Below, piece by piece: positions 1 to 12,251 of a DNA stretch of 64,000 nt (positions are counted from its first letter, which is position 1; the number at the start of each line of letters is the position of its first letter). A model generated the notes under the pieces. The model worked only from the letters and a program-made list of their open reading frames with translations. It was not told the DNA's origin and searched no databases. A program made the position numbers and the translations under genes. Origin of the DNA: Cacajao melanocephalus (taxonomy: Eukaryota > Chordata > Mammalia > Primates > Pitheciidae). The stretch spans positions 1 through 64,000 of the forward strand of contig CAUYLG010047286.1 of NCBI GenBank assembly GCA_963573385.1, written 5' to 3'.

Positions 1-180
1 GTTTACAGAAACAGGAATTAAGAAACACACCATATCAGGCCCACTTGGGGTAAACAGAGCCATAAAACGTTTACAGAAACAGGGATTACCATATCAGGCC
101 CGCTTGGGGTAAACAGAGCCATAAAACGTTTACAGAAACAGGGATTACCATATCAGGCCCGCTTGGGGTAAACAGAAGCC
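1..180. repeat. Three-copy minisatellite, period about 59 bp
   Basis: Three head-to-tail units start with GTTTACAGAAACAGG at 1, 69 and 128. Units 2 and 3 are nearly identical. Unit 1 is 68 bp because of a 9-bp insertion after the first 20 bp. Unit 3 degenerates after about 50 bp. The array starts at the window edge, so more copies may lie to the left. It may be part of an LTR, but I cannot assign a family. Confidence 0.85.
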
Positions 181-1190
181 AACAAGAAGCAAGCTGATTG
201 GAAACATAGAACTCTGAAAAGGTCATGAATGAAGGCACCAGGTAAAGCCGAAAGCATGGGCATGTGGTAGATATGAGAACTAGGAGAGCTGACTAATATC
301 TCTGGAAAGGAATAATCCCCAGATCCCATTTCCCACTCTACGGAGTCAAGCTAATATCCCTCTCATGTAATGTAGCTCATGAGTCAACTGCAACACTTTA
401 AGATTGAAGGGGTCACTAGTCATAGTTAATGCAGGAACAACGGTGTGATCACATGACAAACAGCATTCTAGCACCAGAGTCGTAGAAGAGATATAAAGTG
501 TGGTCACTGCGCTCAAAGATCTTTCAATCAAGATCTTTTAATCAAGATCTCCATAGCATTCAACCAATTTTAGCATTCATTTATGAGTTCTGTTGGGTAG
601 AGAAAAAAAAGAGAACACTAGGATCTGAAGTTACTGAAGAAAGATCAGAGACAAAGGGTGATTTGATCTTGAGGATGGTGAGATTTGGACAACACACTTC
701 TACCTATTTCTAAGAAGTCAGAATTAGGTAGTAAACCCCTTTATTTGCAGGCTCAAGAGGTCAAAATGAACACCCTATATTCTGCGGCACACAGGAGAAA
801 CAAATTTATTAAAGAATGATAACCTGCTTCAAATCTTGCCCTCTCTTTGGAGAATTTCACAAATAAATGAAACCTTTAAATTTTGTGAAATTCTTTTATT
901 GCTAAGAATTATTTTGTTTTGGTTGTAGTCAGTAACTCGTTTGTACTAAGACACTGAGCTCAGTTAAACCAGAGAAAAGGGGATGGGAAATACAAATGGA
1001 ACTATTTACACTCACAGAGACACCAGGAAGCATGTCAATACAGAACACTAGACCAATTCCTTACCACTTAAGACCAATATTTTTACCTATGAATTCAATT
1101 TCAGGATGAATATCCTAGCTCCAAATGGTCCTATATCATGGCAAAATATGTATAAAAATATTCATGTTATTGTTGTGTGTAGAGATGGGG
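181..1190. other. Intergenic DNA, nothing recognised
   Basis: AT-rich sequence with only short chance reading frames and no repeat family that I can place with confidence. Confidence 0.5.
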
Positions 1191-1199
1191 GCCGTTTAA

Positions 1200-2105
1200 A
1201 AGTTATTATTATTTTTAATTGTGGCAAAAAAAACATGTAACATAAAATTTACCATCTTAACCATTTCTAGGTGCACAGTTCAGTAGTGTTAAGTATATTT
1301 CCATTGCTGTGCAACAGATCTCCAGATCTGTTTCATCTTGCAAAACTGAAACTCTCTGCTCATTAAACAATGGCTCCTGATTTCCCGCATTCTCCAGCCA
1401 CAGGCAAGCACTATTCTACTTTTTCTTTCTATGAATTTGGCCACTCTAAATACCTCATATGAGTGGAATAATATAGTATTGTCCTTTTGTGATTGACTTA
1501 CCTCACTTAGCATAATATCCTCAAAGTTCATCCATATTGTAGTGTGTGTCAGAATTTCCTTCTTTTTTTCTGGCTGAGTAGTATTCCATTATATTTATAT
1601 ATCACATTTTGTCATTTATTCATTTGTAGATGGATGCTTAGGTTGCTTCCATCATTTAGATACTATGATGAATGCAGCTATGAACATGAGGGTGCAAATA
1701 TTTCTTCCAGACTTTGCTTTTAATCCTTTTGGATATATACCCAGAAGTAGGATGGCTGGATCATATGGTAATTCTACCTTTAATTTCTTGAAGAACCACC
1801 ATACTGTTTTCCACAGTGGTTGCACCATTTTACATTCCAACTAGCAGTGGGGCAAGGGTTCCAATTTCTCCATACACTTGCCAACAGTTGTGGGGTTTTT
1901 TTGTTTTGTTTGGCTTTTGATAGCAGCCATCATAACGGGTATGAAGTGATATCTCATTATGGCTTTAATTCACATTTCTTTAATGATTAGCGATGCTGAG
2001 CATTTTTTCATATTCTTGTTGGAAATTCGTATAACATCGTTGGAGAAATGTCTATTTAAATCCTTTACTCATTTTTAATGGTCCTATTGGGTTTTTGTTG
2101 TTATT
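1200..2105 (-). mobile_element. L1M LINE fragment, antisense (3' part)
   Basis: The + strand reads as the complement of an old L1 3' UTR and the end of ORF2. Landmarks are the ACATAAAATTTACCATCTTAACC block near 1240, GCATAATATCCTCAAAGTTCATCC near 1510 and GGATATATACCCAGAAGTAGGATGG near 1730. The element continues at 2641-3150 after an Alu insertion. It is too decayed to code. Confidence 0.85.
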
Positions 2106-2108
2106 GTT

Positions 2109-2640
2109 GTTTTTAAAACAAATAAACAGGATCTCACTCTGTCACTCAGGCTGGAGTGCAGTGGCATGATCATGGCTCACTGCATCCTCAACCTCCCAGG
2201 CTCAAGTGATCCTCCCACTTCAGCCTCCCCAAGTAGCTGAGACTACAGGTGCATGCCACCACAACTAGTGATATGGTTTGACTCTGTGACCCCACCCAAG
2301 TCTTACCTTAAATTGTAATAACCCCCATGTATCAAGGGCATGACCAGCTAGAGATAATTGAATCATGGGCCAGTTTCCCTCATGCTGTTCTGGTGATAGT
2401 GGGTGATAGATCTGATAAGTTTTATAGGGGGCTTACCCCTTCACTTGGCTCTCACTTCTCTCACCTGGCTCCATATAATATGTGCCTGTTTCGCCTTCCA
2501 CCATAATTGTAATTTTCCTGAGGCCTCCTTAGTCATGCAAAACTGTGTGGGTCAGGCTGTTCTCAAATCCTTGAACACAATTCTCTCACCTAGGCCTCCA
2601 AAAGTGCTGGGATTATGGGCATGAGCCACTGTGTCCAGCC
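2109..2640 (-). mobile_element. Alu (AluJ-like), antisense, split by an LTR
   Basis: The left part (2109-2271) starts with T-rich sequence followed by GATCTCACTCTGTCACTCAGGC. The right part (2550-2640) ends in CAAAAGTGCTGGGATTATGGG and GAGCCACTGTGTCCAGCC. An MST-type LTR separates the two halves. The Alu itself interrupts the L1M. Confidence 0.85.
2272..2549 (+). mobile_element. MST/THE1-type MaLR LTR fragment inside the Alu
   Basis: It begins TGATATGGTTTGACTCTGTG and carries AATTGTAATAACCCCCATGT, the signature of MST/THE1 LTRs. It ends near CTTAGTCATGCAAAACTGTG, so the last part of the LTR is missing. It is an internal-gene-less relic of a retrovirus-like element. Confidence 0.8.
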
Positions 2641-3150
2641 TGTTTTATTGTTCTCAAGTTGGGAGAGTTCTTTAAATGTTTTTGGATGTTAACTACTTAT
2701 CAGATACATTATTTGTAAATACTTTCTCACAATTCGTAGACTGTCTGTTCACTCTGTTGATTGTGTTCTTTGATGCACAGAAGTTTTTAAGTTTCATACA
2801 GTTCCATGTGTTGATTTTTGCTTTTGTTGACTGTGTTTTTGGTATCATTTTCAAGAAACCTTTGCCAAATACAGTGCTATGAAGATTTCCCCTGTGTTTT
2901 TTCCTAAGTTTTATAAGCGTATGTCTTACCTGTAGCTTTTAAATCCATTTTGAGATTTTTTTTTTTATTTTGTAAGGTCCAATTTCATTCTTAGGCATGT
3001 GAATATCCAGTTTTCCCAGCACCATTTGTTGAAAAGACTGTCCTTATTTCCTATGAGTGTTCTTGGTACCCTTGTTGAAAATCATTTGACCATATATGTG
3101 AAGGTTTTATTCTTCATGTTCTTAATTTGCTGAAAATTATTTATTGAATT
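2641..3150 (-). mobile_element. L1M LINE fragment, antisense (continuation)
   Basis: This resumes the L1M seen at 1200-2105, now in more 5' ORF2 sequence. Typical antisense blocks are CTTTGATGCACAGAAGTTTT near 2770 and CCAGCACCATTTGTTGAAAA near 3020. There is no long open frame. Confidence 0.85.
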
Positions 3151-3625
3151 TCCCTTATGCCAGGGAACAAAGAGTATTTTTAAAAAATTGTTCAAGTTTG
3201 TTCAATGGGTGCCTTTTTTCTTCAGGAGTTTTTTTTTTTCTTTTTATGTCACACAAATATAAGACATGTCAAGACAAGTAACGCCATTAAAAAAATCATT
3301 CAGGTACAGATGTAATTATCTTTAACCAGACTCAATGAAAATTTGGGTTTCCACAAACGGCAAATCAGTAATGATCATTTATCTTACTGAATCACCTAAA
3401 TTTCCTTTTAAATATCAAAGGTATAAAAAGGAAGAGTTTATGTGGTATTCAAGGTACTGTTATCTCATTTAATCTTACTGCAACACAAACAGGTGGCAAC
3501 ATGAGTTTCTCTTCCAACAGTGTTTATTTGGCTTACATTTTCAAGGTAGGCTAAGAAGCCTACCTTGAACTCAGAGATAATGGCAAACTAGAGATGCAAA
3601 GAAAAACCAGAACAACGAAGAAATA
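3151..3625. other. Intergenic DNA, nothing recognised
   Basis: AT-rich, without an open frame or a repeat that I can name. Confidence 0.4.
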
Positions 3626-3626
3626 G

Positions 3627-3765
3627 TTGTAGGCACACTGGCTCATGCCTGTAATCCCACCACTCTGGGAGGCTGAAGCAGGAGAATTACTTGAGTTTGG
3701 GAGTTCAAGGCCAGCCTGGGCATTATGGCGAGACCCCATCTCTACAATTTTTTTTAAAAAACTGC
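3627..3765 (+). mobile_element. Alu monomer-like fragment (FLAM/AluJ left arm)
   Basis: It reads GGCTCATGCCTGTAATCCCA, then GGCCAGCCTGGGCATTATGG, then GACCCCATCTCTACAA, and stops in an A-rich tail. Only one arm is present. Confidence 0.75.
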
Positions 3766-3769
3766 ATTT

Positions 3770-4345
3770 TAAATAGAATGTCTAAGGGAGACCACTGAAA
3801 TTCAGCAAGGGAGAGACAAAACCCCTCAGAAACACAGAAATTTGGGACAGCAGCACAGAGAGGGAAGTAAAGCACTTATTTAAGATTGGCTTGGAACCAA
3901 AAGAGACACCCCACTAGAGGAAAAAGGTAAGTGTGAAAGCTCCTGCAGTCCCCCACCAATATGGATGGCTGCAGTTCTAGCTACAGAAGGGCCTTGCAGT
4001 CTGTGCAGGTCCTGAGTTTAGTATAGGGAGCTGTCTGGATCATGCAGGTGTATTACTCCAGAAAAAGAACTCATGTTTGGTGCCCTCCTACACATACACC
4101 CCATCAGGACTCAAACTGCTATGGCATGGCACCATTTTAAGAACAGAGTTACTGCTGGAGTTCATCTTTCCCTGGAGCCCAACGGCCTCTGCATCTCCAC
4201 ATCCCTGGGGCTTTGCCATCATACTACTGTGCCCACACAAAAGGCTGCAATGCTAAAATCCCAGGTAGACTCAGCGGTGCAGCCATGACCCCAGCATGCA
4301 AATCCATGTGGCACAATACGCCCCAATGAATAGGCAGTCCCGTAC
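3770..4345. other. Intergenic DNA, nothing recognised
   Basis: No gene is seen. A 71-codon frame at 4073-4288 has no recognisable domain and is taken as chance. Confidence 0.4.
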
Positions 4346-4349
4346 AGCA

Positions 4350-4672
4350 GGAAGGTCATGTCCAAGACCAGTGAACCTTGAGAGGTTGGTTAGTGGATAC
4401 AGAATTATAGCTAGATTAGGAGGAATAATTTCTAGTAGTGTTCTATAGCACTGTAGGGTGACTATAGCTAAGAATATTTATGGTGTATTTTTAAATATCT
4501 AGAAGAGAAGATTTTAAATGTTCTCAGTACAGAGAAATGACAAATGTTTGAGGTTGTAGATATGCTAATTACCCTGATTTGATCATTACACGTTGCGTAC
4601 ATGTATTAAAACATCATACTGTGCCCCATAAATATGTATAATTATTATATATATTAATTAAAACTATTTTTA
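4350..4672 (+). mobile_element. L1 3' UTR fragment, sense
   Basis: It contains GATATGCTAATTACCCTGAT and CCCCATAAATATGTATAATT, the 3' end of primate/mammalian L1 (L1MA/L1PB type). It is related to the copy at 42950-43445. Confidence 0.75.
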
Positions 4673-4674
4673 AA

Positions 4675-5635
4675 GACTTCTTTGAAAATTTCCAAACAAT
4701 ACAATAGCAACTTAAAGCACTGTTTTTTAAAGAAGAAAATTTCCAAACTAATAGTGTTTGCAACAAAAGAGATGATATCTTTATCACTGAAACCTCAAAT
4801 TATCAGTAACCTCACATTGATTAGAATTAGATTTGACTGTATGGGATAGTACAAAATTACTCACTTAACCAAGATAAAATGTACTATTCTCTTATGTAAC
4901 GGAAGTCCAGAAATAGACATTCCGGGAATGGTGTTGCATCTCCACAGGGCTGAGAGCCCAGGCTTCCTCTTTCTTACTGTTCATCATCTGCCTCCCAGCA
5001 AGGAGGAAAGAAAGAGAAATACAAGTCCCTTCTCTGAAGACACGGTGGCTGCTTACAGCCCCTTGGCCAGAGCTTAGCCCCATGACCCTCCATAATAGAA
5101 CAGTGATATATGTCAGTAGTTAGAAAAGTTTCAACAATGTGATAAATCCCTAATACTTTACTGGACAAACCCTGACTAGTGTATGTAAGTTACCAACATC
5201 TTTTCCCAACAATCTTTTTGAAGCTTCCTTTTTCTCTTTCTGCTATTAAACACAGGGACCTCTGTCCGTAGGTCATCACAAACAATTCCCAGAATGGTTC
5301 TTAAATAACTTCTGCATAAAAGAAAGCCTGGAATTTTGACATATTCAGGAACAAATAAAAATCTTAATTTAAAATCTGATTTTTATATCTTTCTTCACCA
5401 AAATACCTAGACTCACACAGTATTAAGAAAGGTAGTCACTATTCCCTCTGTCCATAGAGTCTGTTACTAAAGAAGAAAGAGAAGATTAACACTGGGAAAT
5501 AACCACCAGTGTTTTTTTTACCTACCCCCTCATGGCCTTTCCTTGTTATAATTCAAATAAAGGTAGCAATAATAGAGTCCTTCCTTGTGATGCGTCTGAT
5601 GGCAAATCCTGTATGATGTACCACAGGATATCCAA
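4675..5635. other. Intergenic DNA, nothing recognised
   Basis: AT-rich sequence. Short minus-strand frames near 4892-5168 overlap one another and show no family features. Confidence 0.4.
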
Positions 5636-5639
5636 AAGA

Positions 5640-6010
5640 GCACAAATCTCAGCATGTCCCTCACCTGCTTAAATCCTGTCCATGTCTCCTCAACACGCTT
5701 CAGAATAAAGAGACATTTTATGATATCAAGGCCATCCTTCCTACATTGTCGACATCCTTCCCTAACTCGAGTCCCTTCACTACTTCCATTCTTTGCTCCA
5801 GTCTTTTCCCTATGTCTACCCTTAGCATCATCAAATTACTTGCAATTCCTCACAACCACCCTGTGTGTCTATCCTTAGCTTCATCAAATCACTTGCAGTT
5901 CCTCAAAACCAACCTGTATTTGGGCCCCTCATCCCTGGCAGGTGCTGGGGCCTCTGTCTGGAAGCTCTTTCCTCTTCTTTGACTGAGTAACCGCCATCTC
6001 ATCACAGACC
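5640..6010 (+). mobile_element. L2 LINE fragment, sense (probable)
   Basis: Phrases such as CACCTGCTTAAATCCTGTCC, ATATCAAGGCCATCCTTCC and CTGTCTGGAAGCTCTTTCC follow the order of an L2 3' region. The fragment contains the 53-bp tandem duplication at 5813-5918. Confidence 0.5.
5813..5918. repeat. Two-copy 53-bp tandem duplication
   Basis: Units start TGTCTACCCTTAGCATCATC (5813) and TGTCTATCCTTAGCTTCATC (5866) and continue in parallel to the CAACC-CTG ends. They differ at roughly one position in eight. Confidence 0.8.
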
Positions 6011-6780
6011 TTCAGATGTAGAATACACTTGAATGCTCAAGAAAATCATCCTGCTATTTGTGTGAGGGAGAAATGGTACCCTTCACCAATCTGCTGATCT
6101 TGGAGAATTGAATCCCATGTGAGCACTTCCTGGAATGTGACTCCCTCATCATTGTGGTAAACGTCTCAGTCATGGCAGGCATAAGATCAAGGACTGTGTG
6201 CTAGAATATTCTCCATCATATGACCCACAGGTGGCAGAGTGGGGTGAGGGCAGAGGTAGGGCTGGGTAACAGGACATGGTGGGGAGTGGCTGAGTGCTCT
6301 GTAATCCCTCACTTGCAAATCCAGACTCCAAAATGATATGAAAACTGAAATTATTTTCGCGATTCATTGGGCAGCAAAATCTCACCTCCCCTGAACTCAT
6401 TTGGCAGCAAAAACTGACTTGAAGTAATATGAGGCTACTTGGAATCTTTGTTCCAGTTGGTGTGAATATCATACGTGAGTGTGTTTGATTTCAGTGTGCT
6501 GAGTCAGGCATTGCTGGGGGTGAGAGAAGTGTATGCATACATTTTAGAGAAAGCAGCAGGGAAGGAATTGACTTTGTGGGAATATAAAGACATTTGACCA
6601 GAAGATTCACATCCACCCTTGACTATGTGATCTGGTATCAATGTCCCCTGGCTGCATCTTTGTCTTTCACTCTTCAGAGTGAGTTTGCTTGCCAATCAGA
6701 CAATGTAAACTGTGTTGAGAGGTGAAACTTAGTTTCTAAAATCCTGGATGTTTTAGTCCCTGGAGGACAATGGTCAGCTC
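6011..6780. other. Intergenic DNA, nothing recognised
   Basis: A 100-codon minus-strand frame at 6170-6472 has no domain, signal or homology that I can recognise. Confidence 0.4.
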
Positions 6781-6782
6781 CA

Positions 6783-7688
<906 letters not shown>

Positions 7689-7689
7689 A

Positions 7690-7835
7690 AATGTGTTCAT
7701 TCCTTCAACATACACTTCCTGAATTTACCACATGTCAAACACAGCATTCGATATTGGAAATAAAATGATAAATTAGACACTATCTTCTCCCTTGAGGAAG
7801 ATGAATTTGAGAACATTAAAAACAAGAATAGAAGG
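7690..7835 (-). mobile_element. L2 LINE 3' end, antisense (probable)
   Basis: The reading CATTCCTTCAACATACACTT, then CACATGTCAAACACAGCATT, then a GAAATAAAATGATAAA block follows the antisense L2 3' tail, with strong decay. Confidence 0.5.
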
Positions 7836-8470
7836 AAGAGTACACCTTTAGGACTTAATGATATGGGGTCCTTGAACTATATTTTAATTTTCTATTAAAG
7901 GGTGAGCTCCATGTCTTCCATCTTTTCTACTAGTTCTCAGCATAGTTTTGGGCTTACAGAATAGTTAGGATAATTAATTGAAAGGCAAAAAATGTAATAA
8001 ATCCACCATTAAGTGAACTACAGGGAAGACCCCTAAAGGCATACAACGTTTTTCTTCTTCTTTTTTTCTAACTGTTCATCTCACATAAAATTTGCCTGAT
8101 ATTCCAGAGAGCTCTCAAAAATACTGATGGAGTGAATGAGCCTGGGTTTTTCTGTTATTTTTTTCTTACAGCTAGATTGCTAAACCCTATCTATATGCAC
8201 ACAGGGGTCTGTGATGGTACTACCAGATTTTTCTCCTATGCACTCTGCTGGGTTACCATGGTGATTATAACTTACCACTGCCTCCCGTTATTTTGTTTTC
8301 TAGCTTCAATATAACTACTTTTGTGTTCCATATGTGGAAAAGGAGCTGGGAATACAATGACAGTTCACTGTTCAAATCCCAGCACCCTTTTAAACTAAGA
8401 AATAACATTTTAAATTGTGATACCACGTCTTTATAATGTATTTTCATCCCCAGAGCTGGTTATCTATAAT
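7836..8470. other. Intergenic DNA, nothing recognised
   Basis: AT-rich with only chance frames. Confidence 0.4.
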
Positions 8471-8475
8471 TTTAC

Positions 8476-8640
8476 ACACAGGCATACCTTGTTTTATTGT
8501 GCTTCACAGATACTGCTTTTTTTTTTTTTTTTTCTAGTTGAAGGTTTGTGGCTACCCTGCATTGAGCCAATCTATTGGCGCCATTTTTCCCGACAGCATG
8601 TGCTCACTCTTCTCTTGCACCTCCGATCATTAGGTTGCTT
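8476..8640 (+). mobile_element. Tigger1-like DNA transposon fragment
   Basis: It starts CACAGGCATACCTTGTTTTA, which resembles the Tigger1 terminus. It continues GTTGAAGGTTTGTGGCTACC and CAATCTATTGGCGCCATTTT, also typical of that element. Only the terminal part is present and no transposase frame survives. Confidence 0.65.
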
Positions 8641-9360
8641 TTAAAACTCCAAAATAGGAGCAAGCCAGGATGATAGTATGCAGTAAAGGGGATTCTCATA
8701 AAAGAGAACAAATGCAGCATGTGTTCTTCTTGGATGGCAGCCTGTAAGAAACTAAGGTGGGTTGACATGTTTTAATATAAATGCATTAAGATTTGCAAAC
8801 TTCACAGGCAAAGCAATCTCCTTTGCAGTACAATGCAGCTATATTTAAAGTAGATTATTCTTTTTTTTATGGTTAAGAATAAGGAAAATAATTTCAAGAT
8901 AGAACAACAAATTAAAAGTTTAATTTCCTGGTTATAACATCAGACTAACTGTGCTTTTAATATTACCTTTTTAGGGGTTCATTCACTCATTTCTCAGTTT
9001 CAGTATGGAAAACAATTTAGTGTAGATTTAAGAGATTTTAACCAAAGAAATGCAAACGGAATGGAAGAGAGGAAATGGGGTGAGAAAGTAAAGAGGAGAA
9101 AAAATAAAAGGAATGAGGAATGAAGGAATTCATAGGTTGCATCGCTCAGCTTAATGCCTTCCATTATAGTGTACCTTGATTAATATTTATTTCTCTGTTG
9201 CTTCTCCACAATCAGGAATCAAGCATAAGTTACATAACATAAATATAGTGCCAAACATTCCCCCAACTTCTTCCCCAGGTTTGCATCACAGAGCTACATA
9301 ATAAATGTTTCCATACTTTGGAGCAGAGATTTTTCAAATTGTTCTGTTAGATGCTGCAAT
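8641..9360. other. Intergenic DNA, nothing recognised
   Basis: AT-rich, including a purine-rich stretch near 9055-9125. No gene. Confidence 0.4.
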
Positions 9361-9361
9361 T

Positions 9362-9585
9362 TCTAGGTATAGTAATACTAACAGCTAATACCTGTGTAAT
9401 TCTCACTGTGTCCAAGTCCTCTTCCAAGTGCTTGTTATATACTGTGTCTGTTCATACTTAAACAAGCCTAAGAGATAGGTGTTCTAGTATCATACTCGTT
9501 TCACAGATAAGGAAAACAAAGCTCAGAGCAATTAATGTCAAGTAGTGAGTAGCAGAGCTGGGATCCTGCACCAGTATCCTTGCTC
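9362..9585 (+). mobile_element. MIR SINE, sense
   Basis: MIR landmarks appear in order: CTGTGTCCAAGTCCTCTTCC, then CACAGATAAGGAAAACAAAG, then AGCAGAGCTGGGATCCTGC. Confidence 0.75.
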
Positions 9586-9611
9586 TGAACTTCAGTGTTA
9601 CCCTCACTCTC

Positions 9612-9740
9612 AAGGTTTGTCCCAGCACTTTGGGAGGCCAAGGCAGGAGGATGGCTTGAGCTGAAGAGTTTGAGACCAGCCTGGGCAATATGGTGAGACC
9701 TTGTCTCCAAAAATTAAAATAAAAAAAAAAAAAAAAAAAG
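9612..9740 (+). mobile_element. Alu left-arm fragment with poly-A
   Basis: It reads CCCAGCACTTTGGGAGGCCA through GACCAGCCTGGGCAATATGG to an A-rich tail (9710-9739). It lacks the normal 5' start. Confidence 0.75.
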
Positions 9741-10550
9741 CAAACACGTAAATAAAAGAATGTTTGTTTGATAGGTGGCCCACAGCTTTGGGTCCCAATA
9801 TTGTACTATTGGATTCCAGAATACAAGTATGGTAAAGAAATATAAGAGAACTCAAAGAGGTCTGAAAAGCAAGATCAATCATGAGAAATTTGACTTATAT
9901 TCATTTAAAAATTTCCACAGTGATTTGGCTTTGCACAATATGAGGCTTTGACAGTGATCTCTCTTTACCTGTCAAGAAAATGTGGAAGTATGAGTAGCAT
10001 TTATAAGTATTTAGGAGGAAAGCTGAGGAGAACACCCAGAGAGGACAATCAGAAGTACATTCTCTGAAGGAAAACCTGTTTCTCTAGGATCTCTAGGCTC
10101 TTTATATCTCAAACATTCTCGTATGTAAGAATGCTGCTAAATATAATCTGGGGTATTCATAAGACATACATTTTCAAACCAGACAAACACTGTTTTAAGC
10201 TTTTTAGTGAAATGTTTCACTAAAGATAAACACGGTTTTAGGCATTTTAGTGAAATGCATTTAGTGAAAGAATTGGAATGCTTAATTCTCAGAAAGGGGT
10301 GATAGAGGGTAAATTCCAGAAAAGCTTGGGTTTCAGTGCTCAATAACTGATGTATGGGGTACTCACTGTGTGCAAAGTACAGGTAGAAATTGGGGGACAC
10401 ACGACCCAGAGGCTTCAAGGAGTTTATATCCACATATGAAGAACTTACGTACTTTCTAAAATTGTGTACGCTCTATAAACATGTATTACTTTAAAAAAAT
10501 AAAGCCTGCATTTGGTTCTATTTTAATATTTGAAAACTTAATCAGCATTT
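9741..10550. other. Intergenic DNA, nothing recognised
   Basis: A 98-codon minus-strand frame (10137-10433) has no recognisable domain. A small internal repeat GTTTTA/AGCATTTTAGTGAAATG occurs near 10190-10270. Confidence 0.4.
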
Positions 10551-10555
10551 AGAGG

Positions 10556-10613
10556 GAATCCAAGGGACAAACAGAGGTCTCTCAATTGAGACCTCTGTTT
10601 GTCCCTTGGATTC
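10556..10613. repeat. Perfect 26-bp inverted repeat, 6-nt loop
   Basis: The left arm is 10556-10581 (starts GAATCCAAGGGACAAACAGA). The spacer TCAATT is 10582-10587. The right arm 10588-10613 is the exact reverse complement of the left. All 26 pairs match, and pairing stops at both outer flanks. It is not part of a repeat that I recognise. There is no coding frame or poly-A nearby. Confidence 0.95.
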
Positions 10614-10906
10614 TTATAAAAGATAAATCTTACTGAAATAACAGCAATTGAAGAAAAAATGACTCAAATTGCCCTCTTGGATCTTTCTCTCTAAGGTCCT
10701 ACAGATTTATAGTTTGTATCTTGCAACTTAGCACTCAATTATGTATCACATTGTGTTACCTGTTTGTTAATCTTTTCCTCCCTAAATAAATTTTAAATGC
10801 CCTAATTTCAGAGACCATGTCTTACACTTGTGCAATATTTATAAAGCTTGGCTTCTGTGCTTCAGTCTCAGAAAGTGTTAGACCTGAAGGTTGTTGTGTA
10901 AAGTCG

Positions 10907-10931
10907 ACACACACACACACACACACACACA
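10907..10931. repeat. (AC)n microsatellite
   Basis: About 12 AC units, immediately 5' of an antisense Alu. Confidence 0.95.
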
Positions 10932-10954
10932 GACACAAGTCTTTTGTTTTCCTT

Positions 10955-11256
<302 letters not shown>

Positions 11257-11487
11257 CAAAAGCATTTTCAACTAACTTGTCTTTTGCCTCTGTTGATTAA
11301 ATACCATGAAGGAAATACAGTCTTCAGCCATTTTTGTTAACGTTGCTTTTCTTCCCCTCCCATCCCTGCCATCCCACAATTCCTGTATCTCTTAAATAAA
11401 AGACAAACATAATTCTTAATTCTGACTCAATTCTAACTTTTGCATACATATCTCAAAAGATTTGACTTATCTTCCTTCTTTCCCCTT

Positions 11488-11811
11488 CCTTTTTTTTTAA
11501 CTTGAAATACGATTCACATAACCACAAAACTCACCTTTTAAAAAGTATACAGTTTAGCAGGTTTAGGTATATTCACAAAGCTGTGCAACTATCACCACTA
11601 TCTAAATCCAGGACATTTTCATTACCCCAAAAAGTAGTCTTACACCTCTCAGCAGTCACTCTGCGTTTTCCCTCTCCTATTCCCCGGCAACCATGATTCT
11701 ACTTCTGTCTCTATGACTATGCTTATTCTGGACATTTTATGTAAATTGAACTGAATAAAAAACATATGGTCTTTCATGCCTGCCTTATTTCATTCAGCAT
11801 AGGATTCTCCT
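11488..11811 (-). mobile_element. L1M 3' end, antisense
   Basis: CACATAACCACAAAACTCACC and GCTGTGCAACTATCACCACT mark an old L1 3' end on the minus strand. The element probably resumes at 12094 after the younger L1 tail. Confidence 0.7.
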
Positions 11812-11845
11812 TTTTCCTCCTCCTCCTCCTCCTTCTTCTTCTTAC
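11812..11845. repeat. (TCC)n/(TTC)n pyrimidine microsatellite
   Basis: A pure pyrimidine run of CTCCT and TTCTT units. It sits at the junction of the older and younger L1 pieces and probably grew from the antisense poly-A tail of the younger one. Confidence 0.8.
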
Positions 11846-12093
11846 TTTTATTTTAAGTTCAAGGGTACATGTGCTGAATGTGCAGGTTTGTCACATAGGT
11901 AAATGTGTGTCATGGGGGTTTGTTATTCAGATTATTTCATCACACAGTTATTAAGCCTAGTACCCATGAGTTATTTTTCCTGATCCTCTCCTTCCTCCCA
12001 CCCTCCACCCTCCAGCATGCCCCAGTGTGCATTTTTTCCCTCTATGTGTCCACGTGGTCTCATCATTCAGCTCCCACAGAAAGCGGGAACACA
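11846..12093 (-). mobile_element. Young-type L1 3' end, antisense (5' truncated)
   Basis: TTTTAAGTTCAAGGGTACAT, GTGCAGGTTTGTCACATAGG and CCATGAGTTATTTTTCCTGA are the complement of a primate L1 (L1PA/L1PB) 3' end. It appears inserted into the L1M. Confidence 0.75.
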
Positions 12094-12240
12094 GCCTAAT
12101 GCTTTCAAAATTAATATATCATGCAGCATGTATCACTAGCTCAGCCCTTTATATGATTAAATAATATTTGATCGTAGGAATATTTTACTTATTCATGCAT
12201 CAATGAATGGACATTTGGATTGTACTTGCATTATTTTTTC
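12094..12240 (-). mobile_element. L1M fragment, antisense (probable continuation)
   Basis: CAGCATGTATCACTAGCTCA, TTATATGATTAAATAATATT and CAATGAATGGACATTTGG follow the antisense L1 ORF2/3' UTR order after the 11488-11811 piece. Confidence 0.6.
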
Positions 12241-12251
12241 AATGTTATTAC

